Source of the DNA: Labrenzia sp. PHM005
GTDB lineage: Bacteria > Pseudomonadota > Alphaproteobacteria > Rhizobiales > Stappiaceae
Direction: 5' to 3'
Assembly (NCBI RefSeq): GCF_006517275.1
Contig: NZ_CP041191.1
Coordinates: 1,358,501-1,422,500, forward strand
DNA length: 64,000 nt
Part shown: piece after piece, positions 27,669-35,995 of the stretch
Layout: each line of letters opens with the position of its first letter
How positions within the stretch are numbered: position 1 is the stretch's first letter
Made by a program: the position numbers and the translations under genes
Notes under the pieces: model-generated
Databases searched by the model: none
The model's input: the letters and a program-made list of their open reading frames with translations, nothing else
Told to the model about the DNA's origin: nothing

Positions 27669-29675
27669 CTAGACCGCGACTCTCGGTCTGCCGCTTGCCT
27701 CGACCGCGATCTCGGCTTCGATGAACATGCTGCGCCCTTCAACTTCCGCGGTACGAACATCGCGGTGAGCCGAAACCTGGATGCCAACCGCCCCGGCTTC
27801 TCTGACAGCGTTGAAAGCGTCTTCCCGAAGCGCTGTTTCAAGCCGGTCCAAAGCCGCTTCCGCAGTTTCGAAATCTTCCGGGCCTGCTTCCAGATGCGCC
27901 CGGTAATATCCGTCAGATGGCGAGGTGATTGTTCCGCTGCGGCGTAAAGTGATGCGGCCAACCACGGCGCCGATGGCATTTGCAACACCGGCATGCTCCG
28001 GGAGCAGCATTCGGCATCCCAGGCGTTCACCGACGGCCGGGTAGTAAGTCGGTGCGGAGGCCCCCAATCCGACAACATCGACGTTGAGGCGCGCCTGCAG
28101 TGCGATGAAACCGGAGTGGCCGGACAGTCCGGCCCGCAACAGTTCGTGACGCGCCAGCACATTTGGGCTTTCTTCGAATCGCTCGCCTTCTTCTGTAAAG
28201 GCTGCTTCGAGCAACGTGTCCACGGTTTGCCGGGTGAGTTGGTCAATGATGATCTGCGCCATGGCTTCTGCGCTGGGCGCTAGAACTTCGCCATCTCGGC
28301 GCCTGCGCCGGGCCAGGTTTATTAGGGCAAGTCGCGCTGCCGCGCCATCCCAAGCATCGAGCAGCCCGAGAACATGGGCTGCATCAGAGGGAGACACGCC
28401 GGACACTTGCACCAATCCGCGATCGATCAGGCGGGTCAGCGCACTGCTTTCCATCCGTTTTTGGACAACCGTCGAAACCGGGCGGACACCGCTGCCAATC
28501 CGCTCCATCAGTTGCGCTTCTCGGGCCTCAAGACCATGCCCGGCCATCGCACCGCCAACGCAGCGGACAAACCGACCATCATGATCACCCGGCGTCCCGG
28601 ACTGGGCCTGCTGTTCCAGAACCGGCAGGACACTGTCAGGAGCAAGGCTTGCCATCAGCGAGACGGGTAGTACCCGTTTGGGTCCTAAGCGCACACCGCC
28701 GCTCAACCCTTTGTCCAGAAGGTGAACCTGACTGTCGCCGCCGAGACCGCTGGTGCGCATGGCAACGGCCTCGACCATTGTCCGGAACGATCCGACCTGT
28801 GCGCCATCCGGGTCGATTGCCGGGCGCCCGTTGCGAACAAGGGCAATATCCGTGGTGGTGCCGCCAATGTCGGAGACCAGGGCTGTGTCCACTCCTGTCA
28901 ACCAATGCGCCCCGACCACGGAGGCGGCAGGTCCGCTCAGGATGGTCTCAATCGGGCGCTGCTGCGCCTCGCTCGCGGTCATCAGCGCTCCATCGCCGCG
29001 TACGACCATCAGAGGGGCCGTTACGCTCAAGTCCAGAAGAGCGTCCTGTGCACGGCCGATCAGACAGTCGATCATGCCGACAAGTCGGGCGTTGAGCACA
29101 GCGGTCAGTGCCCGTTTCGGGCCATTCAGCTTGGCCGAGAGCGTATGTGACGTGGTGACCGGCAGGCCCGCAATCTCCGCCACCTTTTCTGCCGCAGAGA
29201 TTTCGTGCGCCGGGTTTCTTGTTGCAAAACGGGCGGCAACGGCAATGGCTGTCACTCCGGGGTCCAGGGTGTTCAGAAAAGCCTCCAGCGCGTCTTCATC
29301 AAGGGGCGCGGCCTCTGTGCCGGCGTGGTTGTGACCGCCACGCAGCAGCAGCACCGGATCATCCTTCACCGCCTTGCTCAATCCGGCCCGTTCAAGATCG
29401 TTTTCCGCAAAGCCAATGGCAATCAGCGCCACCCGCGCGCCCTGATCTTCAACCAGCGCATTGGTTGCCAGCGTCGTCGACAGGGACGCCAATCCGACCG
29501 AGGCGGGATCGATTTCCGCTTGCGCCAAGGCCGACTGGACGGCCTCCTTGATGCCCTCTGCCAGGTCGTGCCGGGTGGTGAGGGCCTTGGCCGAGGCGAC
29601 AACCTCGTCTTCGCCGCGCAGGATGACCGCGTCCGTATAGGTGCCCCCTGTGTCGACCCCGAGGTTGAATGTCAT
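27669..29675 (-). CDS. Hydantoinase/oxoprolinase family protein (HyuA-like)
   Basis: A 668-residue ATP-dependent amidohydrolase-type protein. The N-terminal Hydant_A_N domain begins GVDTGGTYTDAVI, the Hydant_A domain has SGPAASVVGAHWLTG, then SDIGGTTTDIALV (the ATPase-fold phosphate motifs), and a C-terminal region of the family follows. Members open 5-oxoproline, hydantoins or similar rings, or act as the A subunit of acetone or acetophenone carboxylases. The usual B subunit (HyuB) gene is not adjacent, so the gene is either a stand-alone type or has lost its partner. It lies between two direct copies of a 254-bp repeat. Confidence 0.88.
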   Translation of the reverse strand: MTFNLGVDTGGTYTDAVILRGEDEVVASAKALTTRHDLAEGIKEAVQSALAQAEIDPASVGLASLSTTLATNALVEDQGARVALIAIGFAENDLERAGLSKAVKDDPVLLLRGGHNHAGTEAAPLDEDALEAFLNTLDPGVTAIAVAARFATRNPAHEISAAEKVAEIAGLPVTTSHTLSAKLNGPKRALTAVLNARLVGMIDCLIGRAQDALLDLSVTAPLMVVRGDGALMTASEAQQRPIETILSGPAASVVGAHWLTGVDTALVSDIGGTTTDIALVRNGRPAIDPDGAQVGSFRTMVEAVAMRTSGLGGDSQVHLLDKGLSGGVRLGPKRVLPVSLMASLAPDSVLPVLEQQAQSGTPGDHDGRFVRCVGGAMAGHGLEAREAQLMERIGSGVRPVSTVVQKRMESSALTRLIDRGLVQVSGVSPSDAAHVLGLLDAWDGAAARLALINLARRRRRDGEVLAPSAEAMAQIIIDQLTRQTVDTLLEAAFTEEGERFEESPNVLARHELLRAGLSGHSGFIALQARLNVDVVGLGASAPTYYPAVGERLGCRMLLPEHAGVANAIGAVVGRITLRRSGTITSPSDGYYRAHLEAGPEDFETAEAALDRLETALREDAFNAVREAGAVGIQVSAHRDVRTAEVEGRSMFIEAEIAVEASGRPRVAV

Positions 29676-29865
29676 GTCCCGTCCTTTTGCTTTGACCGGC
29701 CGCTCTTCTGATCAGCGTTCCGATGGATACTTTTTTGCCAAGACTGTCAAACAGTTTCAGCAGTGCTTCATGAGGAGCGGAGCTCGCGGTTGGGGCATTT
29801 TAAGAGTTGCGCAGCGGACGGATTTGTACGCGGATGCCAGTCTTTTTTTGCCGGTTCGGACGACT

Positions 29866-29891
29866 GGATCCCCGCATAAAGCGGGGATGAC
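29866..29891 (+). repeat. REP-like palindromic unit R1
   Basis: A 26-bp unit GGATCCCCGC-(5 nt)-GCGGGGATGAC, in which the ATCCCCGC/GCGGGGAT arms can form a hairpin. Forward orientation (GGATC to GATGAC). A second hairpin CCGCCG...CGGCGG (29891-29913) follows it. Confidence 0.75.
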
Positions 29892-30204
29892 CGCCGAGAG
29901 GACTTTCCGGCGGTGTCACCCCAACCCTGTCCGGATAAGTCGGGTAGATCTTGTATTTCTTGACGAATTTCTATGCTTTTCCCGGATATCTGGTTCTTCA
30001 GACATCAAACTCCGGCCACCGGTTGTTCCCGTCTCCGTCTTTGAGGTGGAGAGAGGCGCAAGATGCAGGTCCGTTCGAGTAAAGGCTCTCCAGGCTAAAC
30101 CGGACAGCAATGAGCTTGATCCGGTGATCCAAATCAGGAATGAGGGCCGGTATCACTGCGATGAACGGGCGATCGGCAACGGACTGCGGTCCAGCGCCAA
30201 GTGC

Positions 30205-30458
30205 GCCGCGAGGTATTCCTCCGGCGTTCGGTCAAAAACTCTCCTGAAAGTCACAGGAGTGGCGGAGCGCGGAAGGCTTTCGCCTTGCGCTACTTGTTCA
30301 AAGTGTTTCTTCGGCAAAAGCGCACCGCGCTCCGCCCGGGCTGTTTCTCATGGCAATGGTGGATCCGGCTGTCGAACAGGCGCTTGAATGTCACCATCCC
30401 CGCAACGCGCCCACCAGAGCCGCACCGCTCCACCCGGGATTACGGTTCCCAGGATCAT
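30205..30458 (+). repeat. 254-bp dispersed repeat, copy B
   Basis: The second copy of the repeat at 27291-27544, same length and orientation. It lies between REP-like units R1 and R2. The reading frames over it differ from those over copy A by stops and substitutions, so it is not a conserved coding gene. Confidence 0.85.
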
Positions 30459-30653
30459 TACCACCGGACCTGCCAGGAAAGACCGTTACCTCTTTCCCCC
30501 AGCCCCCAGAAACATCAATGTGGCGGCCTGTTCCCTTCCGAAGGGCGGTCCCCCGGAAAGCCCGGTTAACAGGCACGGGAGAAGTATACGGGCAGTGGGG
30601 AGGGGCGTGGATAAGATTTATTGTGGTGTCAGAAGGGGCAACTAACTTCGGTT

Positions 30654-30679
30654 GTCATCCCCGCCTGCGTGCGGGGATC
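30654..30679 (-). repeat. REP-like palindromic unit R2
   Basis: A 26-bp unit in reverse orientation: GTCATCCCCGCC...GCGGGGATC. With R1 it forms an inverted pair 814 bp apart (29866-30679) that encloses repeat copy B. Confidence 0.75.
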
Positions 30680-30770
30680 TATTGGTTCCTGAAATGTTTG
30701 GGATTGGATGGAGAGTGGCAGTCCGGGTTTGAACAGCAAATCACCTACGGCGGATGGTGAGCTGTGGATT

Positions 30771-30940
30771 GGATCCCCGCACAAGGCGGGGATGACCAAA
30801 GTGGGAAAGGCGGGGCCTTGACTACAACCGCGGTCGTCACCTTGGACTTGTCCCGGCGGTCTCCCATTTCCAGTGCAAAAAGGAAAAGGCGCAGCCTGAC
30901 TGCTCCGACTGACGTCATCCCCGCCTCCGTGCGGGAATCC
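30771..30940. repeat. 170-bp REP-paired element E1 (R3-R4)
   Basis: Bounded by R3 at 30771-30796 (forward) and R4 at 30914-30940 (reverse, with one change in the arm, GCGGGAATCC). The interior aligns with that of E2 over its whole length at clearly recognisable but imperfect identity: shared blocks include GGCCTT, TTGTCC, ATTTCCAG/ATTTTCCAG and GGAAA(A)GGC. The total length equals E2 exactly. Confidence 0.8.
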
Positions 30941-30965
30941 ATTGCGCATCCAGTTCGGCGTCGGT

Positions 30966-31253
30966 CTACCGATTCAATTCTTCATACAAATCTCGCCACC
31001 CCGGATTGTCTGCTTCAATTGTCCGGATTTTCCATGCCCACGGCCATCGTTTCAGCCGTTTTTCCCGGCGGATGGCGTCTTCCGTTGTTTCAAAGACTTC
31101 GTAGTAGAAAAGCCTGGTCACGTCATAGCGGCGTGTGACGCTATCCGCCTGTTTTTCGCGATGTTCATGGATGCGGCGCGCGAGGTTGTTGGTAACCCCG
31201 GTGTAAAACGTCCCGTTCTTGCGGCTCACCAACAGGTAGACATAAAACGCCAT
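30966..31253 (-). CDS. GIY-YIG nuclease family protein
   Basis: A 95-residue single-domain GIY-YIG protein (UPF0213/YhbQ-like). Motifs are YVY (4-6) and YTG (17-19), the catalytic Arg in NLARRIHEH (R26/R27), E64 in RREKRLKRW, which fits the metal-binding Glu, and the C-terminal NPGWRDLYEEL typical of the group. ATG 31253 is chosen; the frame runs on to 31367 through the REP unit, where no start is plausible. The gene fills the gap between two 170-bp REP-paired elements, 25 bp from E1 and 20 bp from E2. This small group is known as multi-copy genes of unknown role; a role in REP mobility is hypothesis. Confidence 0.85.
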   Translation of the reverse strand: MAFYVYLLVSRKNGTFYTGVTNNLARRIHEHREKQADSVTRRYDVTRLFYYEVFETTEDAIRREKRLKRWPWAWKIRTIEADNPGWRDLYEELNR

Positions 31254-31273
31254 CCGCCATAGTGAGCGCGATT

Positions 31274-31443
31274 GGATCCCCGCACAAGGCGGGGATGACC
31301 GCTGCGGGGAAGGTGATGGCCTTATCACAGCCACAGTCATCAGCCCCTGAATTTGTCCTGACGACAACCATTTTCCAGAACCAAAGGGAAAGGCACAGTC
31401 TCACCGGTCTGACCGGTGTCATCCCCGCCTTGTGCGGGGATCC
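31274..31443. repeat. 170-bp REP-paired element E2 (R5-R6)
   Basis: Bounded by R5 at 31274-31299 (forward, GGATCCCCGC...GCGGGGATGAC) and R6 at 31418-31443 (reverse, exact inverted copy of R5). The interior is homologous to E1. It lies between the GIY-YIG start codon side (31253) and the 3' end of the PD-(D/E)XK-like gene (31465). Confidence 0.85.
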
Positions 31444-31464
31444 ATTGGTGCCGTTTGCACTCGA

Positions 31465-32025
31465 TCAGCAGGTTTTAGGTGGTTGCGTGGGGTCTGAACA
31501 AAAACATGCTCGCAAAGTGGTAACCGTTGCAGCCAGATTATCGTAATCGACCCACTCGAAATATCGCTGAAGAACGTTGAATGAGACTGTTTTTTGGTCA
31601 CCAAATTTTTCATTCAGCGCATTAGTTGGAACTGCACAAAAAACCCACTGGCTTGCATCCCAATGATTGGCATCGATTTCAGGATTGTTGTGCATCGCAA
31701 ATATGTAAACGTTGCACAGCCGCTCTGGGGTATCCAAGACGACGGTTAGGTTGTCTTCCTCAAAATACTGTTTTTGTTTTTTTATGTTGTAACTCAAAGT
31801 TTTGGATTGTCCCCAAACTTGTCTTTTGGCTGCTTGTTTTACTTGTATCGTGACTGGTCCCGAGACTATATCCGCATAACCCCAACCACCAGCGTGTTCG
31901 TACCGATTACCTAACGCCTCTAGAACAATTAGTTCGGCGACTTCGCCTCTGTGGGTATTGTCAATTAAGTCGCCGTTGCGCATCAGTGCGAAGAGTTTGT
32001 CTTTTAAATCTTCAGGAGTAATCAT
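31465..32025 (-). CDS. Orphan protein with PD-(D/E)XK nuclease-like signature
   Basis: A 186-residue soluble protein I do not recognise as a named family. What can be seen: an N-terminal helix with GEVAELIVLEALG (E28, E31), then WGYADIV (D52), an eight-residue gap and IQVKQ (Q61, K63). This order of an acidic helix, D, and (E/Q)xK on adjacent strands is that of PD-(D/E)XK nucleases such as archaeal Hjc and many restriction enzymes. The rest has an aromatic-rich second half (YFEWVDYDNL). The start ATG 32025 has AAAAGG eight bases ahead. Base composition is clearly more AT-rich than the neighbours, pointing to transfer. No methyltransferase or helicase is adjacent. Confidence 0.55.
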   Translation of the reverse strand: MITPEDLKDKLFALMRNGDLIDNTHRGEVAELIVLEALGNRYEHAGGWGYADIVSGPVTIQVKQAAKRQVWGQSKTLSYNIKKQKQYFEEDNLTVVLDTPERLCNVYIFAMHNNPEIDANHWDASQWVFCAVPTNALNEKFGDQKTVSFNVLQRYFEWVDYDNLAATVTTLRACFCSDPTQPPKTC

Positions 32026-32134
32026 TAGTTGACCTTTTCTGAAGTCGATAGATCGAAATTGTATGTCGCCCGGTCACCAGGATAGGGTGATTTCCTGCGT
32101 TTCGGGAAAGGGTAAACAGCATGAGCAATAAAAC

Positions 32135-32167
32135 AAAAAACCCGGATCTTTCGACCCGGGCTTTTTA
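32135..32167 (-). terminator. Terminator after typA
   Basis: On the plus strand, CCCGGATC (32141-32148) and GACCCGGG (32153-32160) form a stem with one mismatch, flanked by A and T runs. For typA (minus strand) the stem is followed by TTTTTTG. Confidence 0.8.
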
Positions 32168-32186
32168 ATCACAAACTCAAAAACGC

Positions 32187-34010
32187 TTAGGCGCTTTCTT
32201 TGTTGGCGGCGCGTTCGGCGCGTTTGCGCTCGTGCGGGTCCAGAAGTGCCTTGCGCAGGCGGATGCTATCCGGGGTCACTTCCACCAGCTCATCGTCGGC
32301 GATGTAGGAAAGCGCGGCTTCCAGGGTCAGCTTGATCGGTGTGGTCAGCTTGACCGCATCGTCCTTACCGGCAGAGCGGATGTTGGTCAGCTGCTTGCCT
32401 TTCAGAACGTTGACTTCCAGATCGTTGCCGCGGGTGTGTTCGCCGACAATCATGCCCGGATACACCTTGGTGCCTGGATCGATCATCATCGGGCCGCGGT
32501 CTTCCAGGTTGAAGAGGGCGTAGGCGACCGCTTCGCCGGTGCCGTTGGACAAAAGCACGCCGGTGTGGCGGCCCTGGATCGGACCCTTGTAGCCTTCATA
32601 ACCGTGGAACAGGCGGTTGAAGATGGCAGAGCCGCGGGTGTCGGACATCAGTTCGGCCTGGTAGCCGATGAGACCGCGGGTCGGGGCGTTGAACACCAAA
32701 CGGGTGCGGCCGCCGCCGGACGGCTTCATTTCCAGAAGGTCCGCTTTCCGTTCCTGCAGCTTCTGAACAACGGCGCCGGAGAATTCTTCATCCACGTCGA
32801 TGATGACTTCTTCGATCGGCTCAAGACGGTTGCCGTTTTCGTCCTGCTGGAAAACAACCTGCGGACGGCCGACGCCAAGCTCGAAACCTTCGCGGCGCAT
32901 GTTTTCAATCAGGATGGCCAGCAGAAGTTCGCCGCGGCCAGAGACGGTGAAGGCGTCCGGCTCGTCGGTTTCTTCGACTTTCAGCGCAACGTTGCCTTCG
33001 GCTTCCTTCATCAGGCGCTCACGAATGACGCGCGACTGAACTTTGGAGCCTTCGGTGCCGGCGAGCGGGCTGTCGTTGACGCGGAAGGTCATGGAGAGCG
33101 TCGGCGGATCGATCGGCTGGGCCTGCAGGGCGTCGTCGACATCCGGCGAACAAATTGTGTCGGCAACGGTCGCCTTGGTCAGGCCTGCGATGGAGACGAT
33201 GTCACCGGCTTCGCCCTCATCGATCGGCTGGCGCTCAAGGCCGCGGAAAGCGAGAACCTTGGAAATCCGGCCTGCTTCGATCTGCTTGCCGTCGCGAGAC
33301 AGCGCCTTTACGGCCATATTCGGGGTCGCGGTGCCGGACACAATGCGGCCTGTTAGAATGCGGCCGAGGAACGGGTCGGACTGAATGGTGGTTGCCAGCA
33401 GCTTGAAGGAACCCGGCTCAGACTTCGGTGTTTCGACCTTGTCGAGAACCATCTCAAAGAGCGGCTCCATGTTGTCCTGAGGACCTTCCGGCTCGAGAGC
33501 CATCCATCCCTGTTTGGCGGACCCATAAAGAACCGGGAAGTCGAGCTGATCTTCGTTGGCATCCAAAGACGCAAAGAGGTCGAAGACTTCATCAAGCACT
33601 TCGTCGGCGCGTTGTTCCGGCTTGTCGATCTTGTTGATCGCAACAATCGGCTTCAGGCCAAGTTTCAGCGCCTTGCCAAGCACGAATTTGGTCTGCGGCA
33701 TCGGGCCTTCGGCAGCATCGACCAGGAGGATCACACCATCCACCATGTGCAGGATACGCTCGACCTCACCGCCGAAATCGGCGTGACCCGGAGTGTCCAC
33801 AATATTGATACGGGTGTCTTTCCACTCCAGCGAGGTGACCTTGGCAAGAATGGTAATGCCGCGCTCACGCTCGATGTCGTTGCTGTCCATCATCCGTTCT
33901 TCGGTGCGCTGGTTGTCGCGGAACGCACCGGATTGCTTCAATAGAACGTCAATGAGTGAGGTTTTGCCGTGGTCAACGTGTGCGATGATGGCAATATTTC
34001 GCAAGTTCAT
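32187..34010 (-). CDS. typA: Ribosome-associated GTPase TypA/BipA
   Basis: A 607-residue translational GTPase that acts in ribosome assembly and stress adaptation. The G domain begins NLRNIAIIAHVDHGKTSL (G1), with DTPGHADFGG (G3) and NKIDKPEQR (G4). The EF-G-like domains II, III and V and the BipA-specific C-terminal region follow, with RGLIGYQAELMSDTRGSA and then the FHGYEGYKGPI loop. ATG 34010 has GGAG nine bases ahead and matches the family start; the frame is open seven codons further. A single gene with its own terminator. Confidence 0.95.
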   Translation of the reverse strand: MNLRNIAIIAHVDHGKTSLIDVLLKQSGAFRDNQRTEERMMDSNDIERERGITILAKVTSLEWKDTRINIVDTPGHADFGGEVERILHMVDGVILLVDAAEGPMPQTKFVLGKALKLGLKPIVAINKIDKPEQRADEVLDEVFDLFASLDANEDQLDFPVLYGSAKQGWMALEPEGPQDNMEPLFEMVLDKVETPKSEPGSFKLLATTIQSDPFLGRILTGRIVSGTATPNMAVKALSRDGKQIEAGRISKVLAFRGLERQPIDEGEAGDIVSIAGLTKATVADTICSPDVDDALQAQPIDPPTLSMTFRVNDSPLAGTEGSKVQSRVIRERLMKEAEGNVALKVEETDEPDAFTVSGRGELLLAILIENMRREGFELGVGRPQVVFQQDENGNRLEPIEEVIIDVDEEFSGAVVQKLQERKADLLEMKPSGGGRTRLVFNAPTRGLIGYQAELMSDTRGSAIFNRLFHGYEGYKGPIQGRHTGVLLSNGTGEAVAYALFNLEDRGPMMIDPGTKVYPGMIVGEHTRGNDLEVNVLKGKQLTNIRSAGKDDAVKLTTPIKLTLEAALSYIADDELVEVTPDSIRLRKALLDPHERKRAERAANKESA

Positions 34011-34188
34011 GAGTTGGGCTCCAAAAGACATGAAGCGGGCCCGTTAAGAGCCCGCAGCACGTCTGGATAATAATTTCCGGGATCGGCTCATTTGCCGAAT
34101 TTGGCGCCTTATATACGCGCAGTGCGACAATTGTGCAATGCAGTGGCAGTTCTGCTCATTGACAGAAGTGCGGCTGCACCCTAGATAG

Positions 34189-34201
34189 TAAGGTATCCTT
34201 A
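34189..34201. promoter_or_regulatory. Candidate MarR operator dyad upstream of the marR-MFS operon
   Basis: TAAGG (34189-34193) and CCTTA (34197-34201) form a short dyad around TAT, 25 bp ahead of the MarR-family start codon. Short AT-flanked dyads at this position are typical of self-repressing MarR proteins. Assignment is by position only. Confidence 0.4.
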
Positions 34202-34226
34202 TTAAATTGCTGTTATCTGGTGGGTT

Positions 34227-34688
34227 ATGACCTTACCTCCCCCCAATGTGGGCGTGACAATGCTGATCGTTGATTTGGCGCGGATGCTCCGCCGCCGGTT
34301 TGAGGCTGCCTTGTCGGATGTCGAGACGGGATTGACCGTTGGAGAAGCGCGGACGCTGTTTTATGTCTGGCGAATGCCGGGCCAGCGGCAAGCTGTGCTG
34401 GCTGATGCCATGTATGTCGAGCCGATGACCCTGGTCGGTTATCTGGACTCGCTGGAAAAGGCGGGGTTGATCAAACGCTGCCCGGACCCATCAGACAAAC
34501 GCGCGAAGTTGATTGAATTGATGCCGGAAGCTGACCCGCTTCTGGAGAGTATAAGTGTCGCCCTGGAAGGTGTGCGCACCAAGGCGCTGGAAGGTGTAAC
34601 CGGTGAAGACCGGGCAACTCTGGAACACCTTCTTCAGAACATGAAAGACAGCCTGTTCCTGCAATCGGCCAACGGGAAGGGCAAATGA
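34227..34688 (+). CDS. MarR-family transcriptional regulator
   Basis: A 153-residue winged-helix regulator. The recognition region reads LTVGEARTLFYVW, then ADAMYVEPMTLVGYLDSLEKAGLIKRCPDPSDKRAK, the MarR pattern, where the D-x-R of the wing is DKRAK. Family members repress an adjacent efflux gene and release DNA on binding an aromatic or antibiotic ligand. The stop overlaps the start of the MFS gene by four bases (ATGA), so the two are one operon. Confidence 0.9.
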   Translation: MTLPPPNVGVTMLIVDLARMLRRRFEAALSDVETGLTVGEARTLFYVWRMPGQRQAVLADAMYVEPMTLVGYLDSLEKAGLIKRCPDPSDKRAKLIELMPEADPLLESISVALEGVRTKALEGVTGEDRATLEHLLQNMKDSLFLQSANGKGK

Positions 34689-35896
34689 CGGAACAAGCGT
34701 CCATGATGAGTGCGCGCAGGACCGCGCTTTTGGGCGCCGGCCTGGTGGCTGTCGGGCCGATATCGATGGCGCTTTACACGCCAGCGATGCCAACGCTCGT
34801 AGAGGTGTTCGGCACGTCCGATTCTGCCGTCAAACTCACGCTGACGTCCTATTTTGCGGGCTTTGCGGCCACACAGCTGATTTGTGGCCCACTCACCGAT
34901 GCTTTTGGCCGCAAGCCTGTGACCATCCTGTTCCTCGGCATCTATCTGGTGTCGAGTGTGCTTGCGACTTTCAGCCCAACAGTGGAATTCATGGTTTTTG
35001 CCCGCGCGCTTCAGGGTGTCGGGGCGGCGATCGGCATTTCCGTGTCGCGGGCGCTTGTACGCGATCAGTTCACGGGGCAGGATTCGGCGCGGATCATGAA
35101 CACGATTGCCATGATGCTGGCGCTTGGGCCGGCGCTGTCGCCGACCATCGGTGGTTTTGTGCTGGAGCTCTTCGGTTGGCGCGAAGTTTTCTGGTGCATG
35201 GTGATCTATGGCCTGGCTTTGATGGCAGCCGTTACGGTTTTTCAGGTGGAAACCAACCCTAATCCGGGCAAACACCACCTCAATCCGCGGCAGCTCGGGA
35301 TCAATTACCTGGCTCTCATAAAAGATCCTCGGTTTTTGGCGCCGGCACTTTTGATTGGCTGCGGCCTTGGCAATATTTATGCATTGGCAACGGTGTTACC
35401 GTTTGTCCTGATTTATAAAGTTGGTTTGACGCCGTCCGAGTTTGGCCTGACCATGATTTTGCAGTCCGGGTCGTTCATTTTGGGGACGGTGATTACCGGC
35501 CGTTTGTTGAAAGTAACTGAAGCGCATCGGCTTGTGCCCTTCGGCTTGGTGATGCTGATTGTCGCGTCCTGCGTCATGTGTTTTCTGACACTCACACAGC
35601 CGCTCTCCATCACCACCGTGATGGCCCCGGTAGGGCTGTTTGTGTTTTCGCTCGCCTTTGTGCTGCCAGCCAGTTTCACCGAATCCATGGCGCCCTTTCC
35701 GCATATTGCCGGCGCTGCAGCCTCCATGCTTGGGTTCCTGCAATTTGGCGGCGGGGTGGCTGCGAGCTTGATTATCGCTCTGGTAGGCGACCCGGTCTTG
35801 GGGCTTGCCCTGGTGCTTCCTGCAATGCCGGTTCTCGGTGTCGTGAGTTATCTGGTGCTCAAAAGCCAGAGTTCTCAGCATGCGGCTGCTGAATAG
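34685..35896 (+). CDS. MFS multidrug transporter, Bcr/CflA type
   Basis: A 403-residue inner-membrane drug/proton antiporter with 12 predicted transmembrane segments. The motif A loop is FAATQLICGPLTDAFGRKPV and motif C appears as a Gly/Pro-rich LGPALSPTIGGF. Both fit the Bcr/CflA (DHA1) group that exports bicyclomycin, chloramphenicol or related compounds. Translationally coupled to the MarR regulator (ATGA overlap). Confidence 0.9.
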   Translation: MTEQASMMSARRTALLGAGLVAVGPISMALYTPAMPTLVEVFGTSDSAVKLTLTSYFAGFAATQLICGPLTDAFGRKPVTILFLGIYLVSSVLATFSPTVEFMVFARALQGVGAAIGISVSRALVRDQFTGQDSARIMNTIAMMLALGPALSPTIGGFVLELFGWREVFWCMVIYGLALMAAVTVFQVETNPNPGKHHLNPRQLGINYLALIKDPRFLAPALLIGCGLGNIYALATVLPFVLIYKVGLTPSEFGLTMILQSGSFILGTVITGRLLKVTEAHRLVPFGLVMLIVASCVMCFLTLTQPLSITTVMAPVGLFVFSLAFVLPASFTESMAPFPHIAGAAASMLGFLQFGGGVAASLIIALVGDPVLGLALVLPAMPVLGVVSYLVLKSQSSQHAAAE

Positions 35897-35995
35897 CGGC
35901 TCAAATTGTTCCAGTTCCGGCCTGGTGCTGCCGCTGCTTGACCTTGGCTATTGAAGCGGGCATTCAGTCAGTCCTGAGTTATCAAGGAACTGAGA

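Larger units (their letters stand above)
29676..30965. other. 1.3-kb gene-free, repeat-rich stretch
   Basis: I see no convincing gene. It contains REP-like units R1 and R2, repeat copy B, and the first 170-bp paired element (R3-R4). A further degenerate palindromic segment lies near 30117-30160. Open frames here are short, switch frame between the two repeat copies, and lack a ribosome-binding site. Confidence 0.7.

Noticed and set aside
27291..30458. Composite transposon or insertion sequence around the hydantoinase gene
   Set aside because: No transposase, terminal inverted repeats or target-site duplication could be found in the 254-bp repeats. They are kept as a repeat of unknown type.
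30201..30760. Overlapping open frames over repeat copy B, including one starting MAMVDPAVEQ that also occurs in copy A
   Set aside because: The frames are kept on both strands only because the DNA is nearly identical. They diverge in frame and stop outside the conserved block, and no ribosome-binding site is seen.
31254..31367. N-terminal extension of the GIY-YIG protein through the REP unit
   Set aside because: The added residues (with SPPCAGIQS) are the translation of the palindromic repeat and are not part of the domain.
29866..31443. CRISPR array from repeated GC-rich palindromes
   Set aside because: The units alternate in orientation, spacers are of very different length (91 to 762 bp), and no cas gene is present. 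They fit REP elements.
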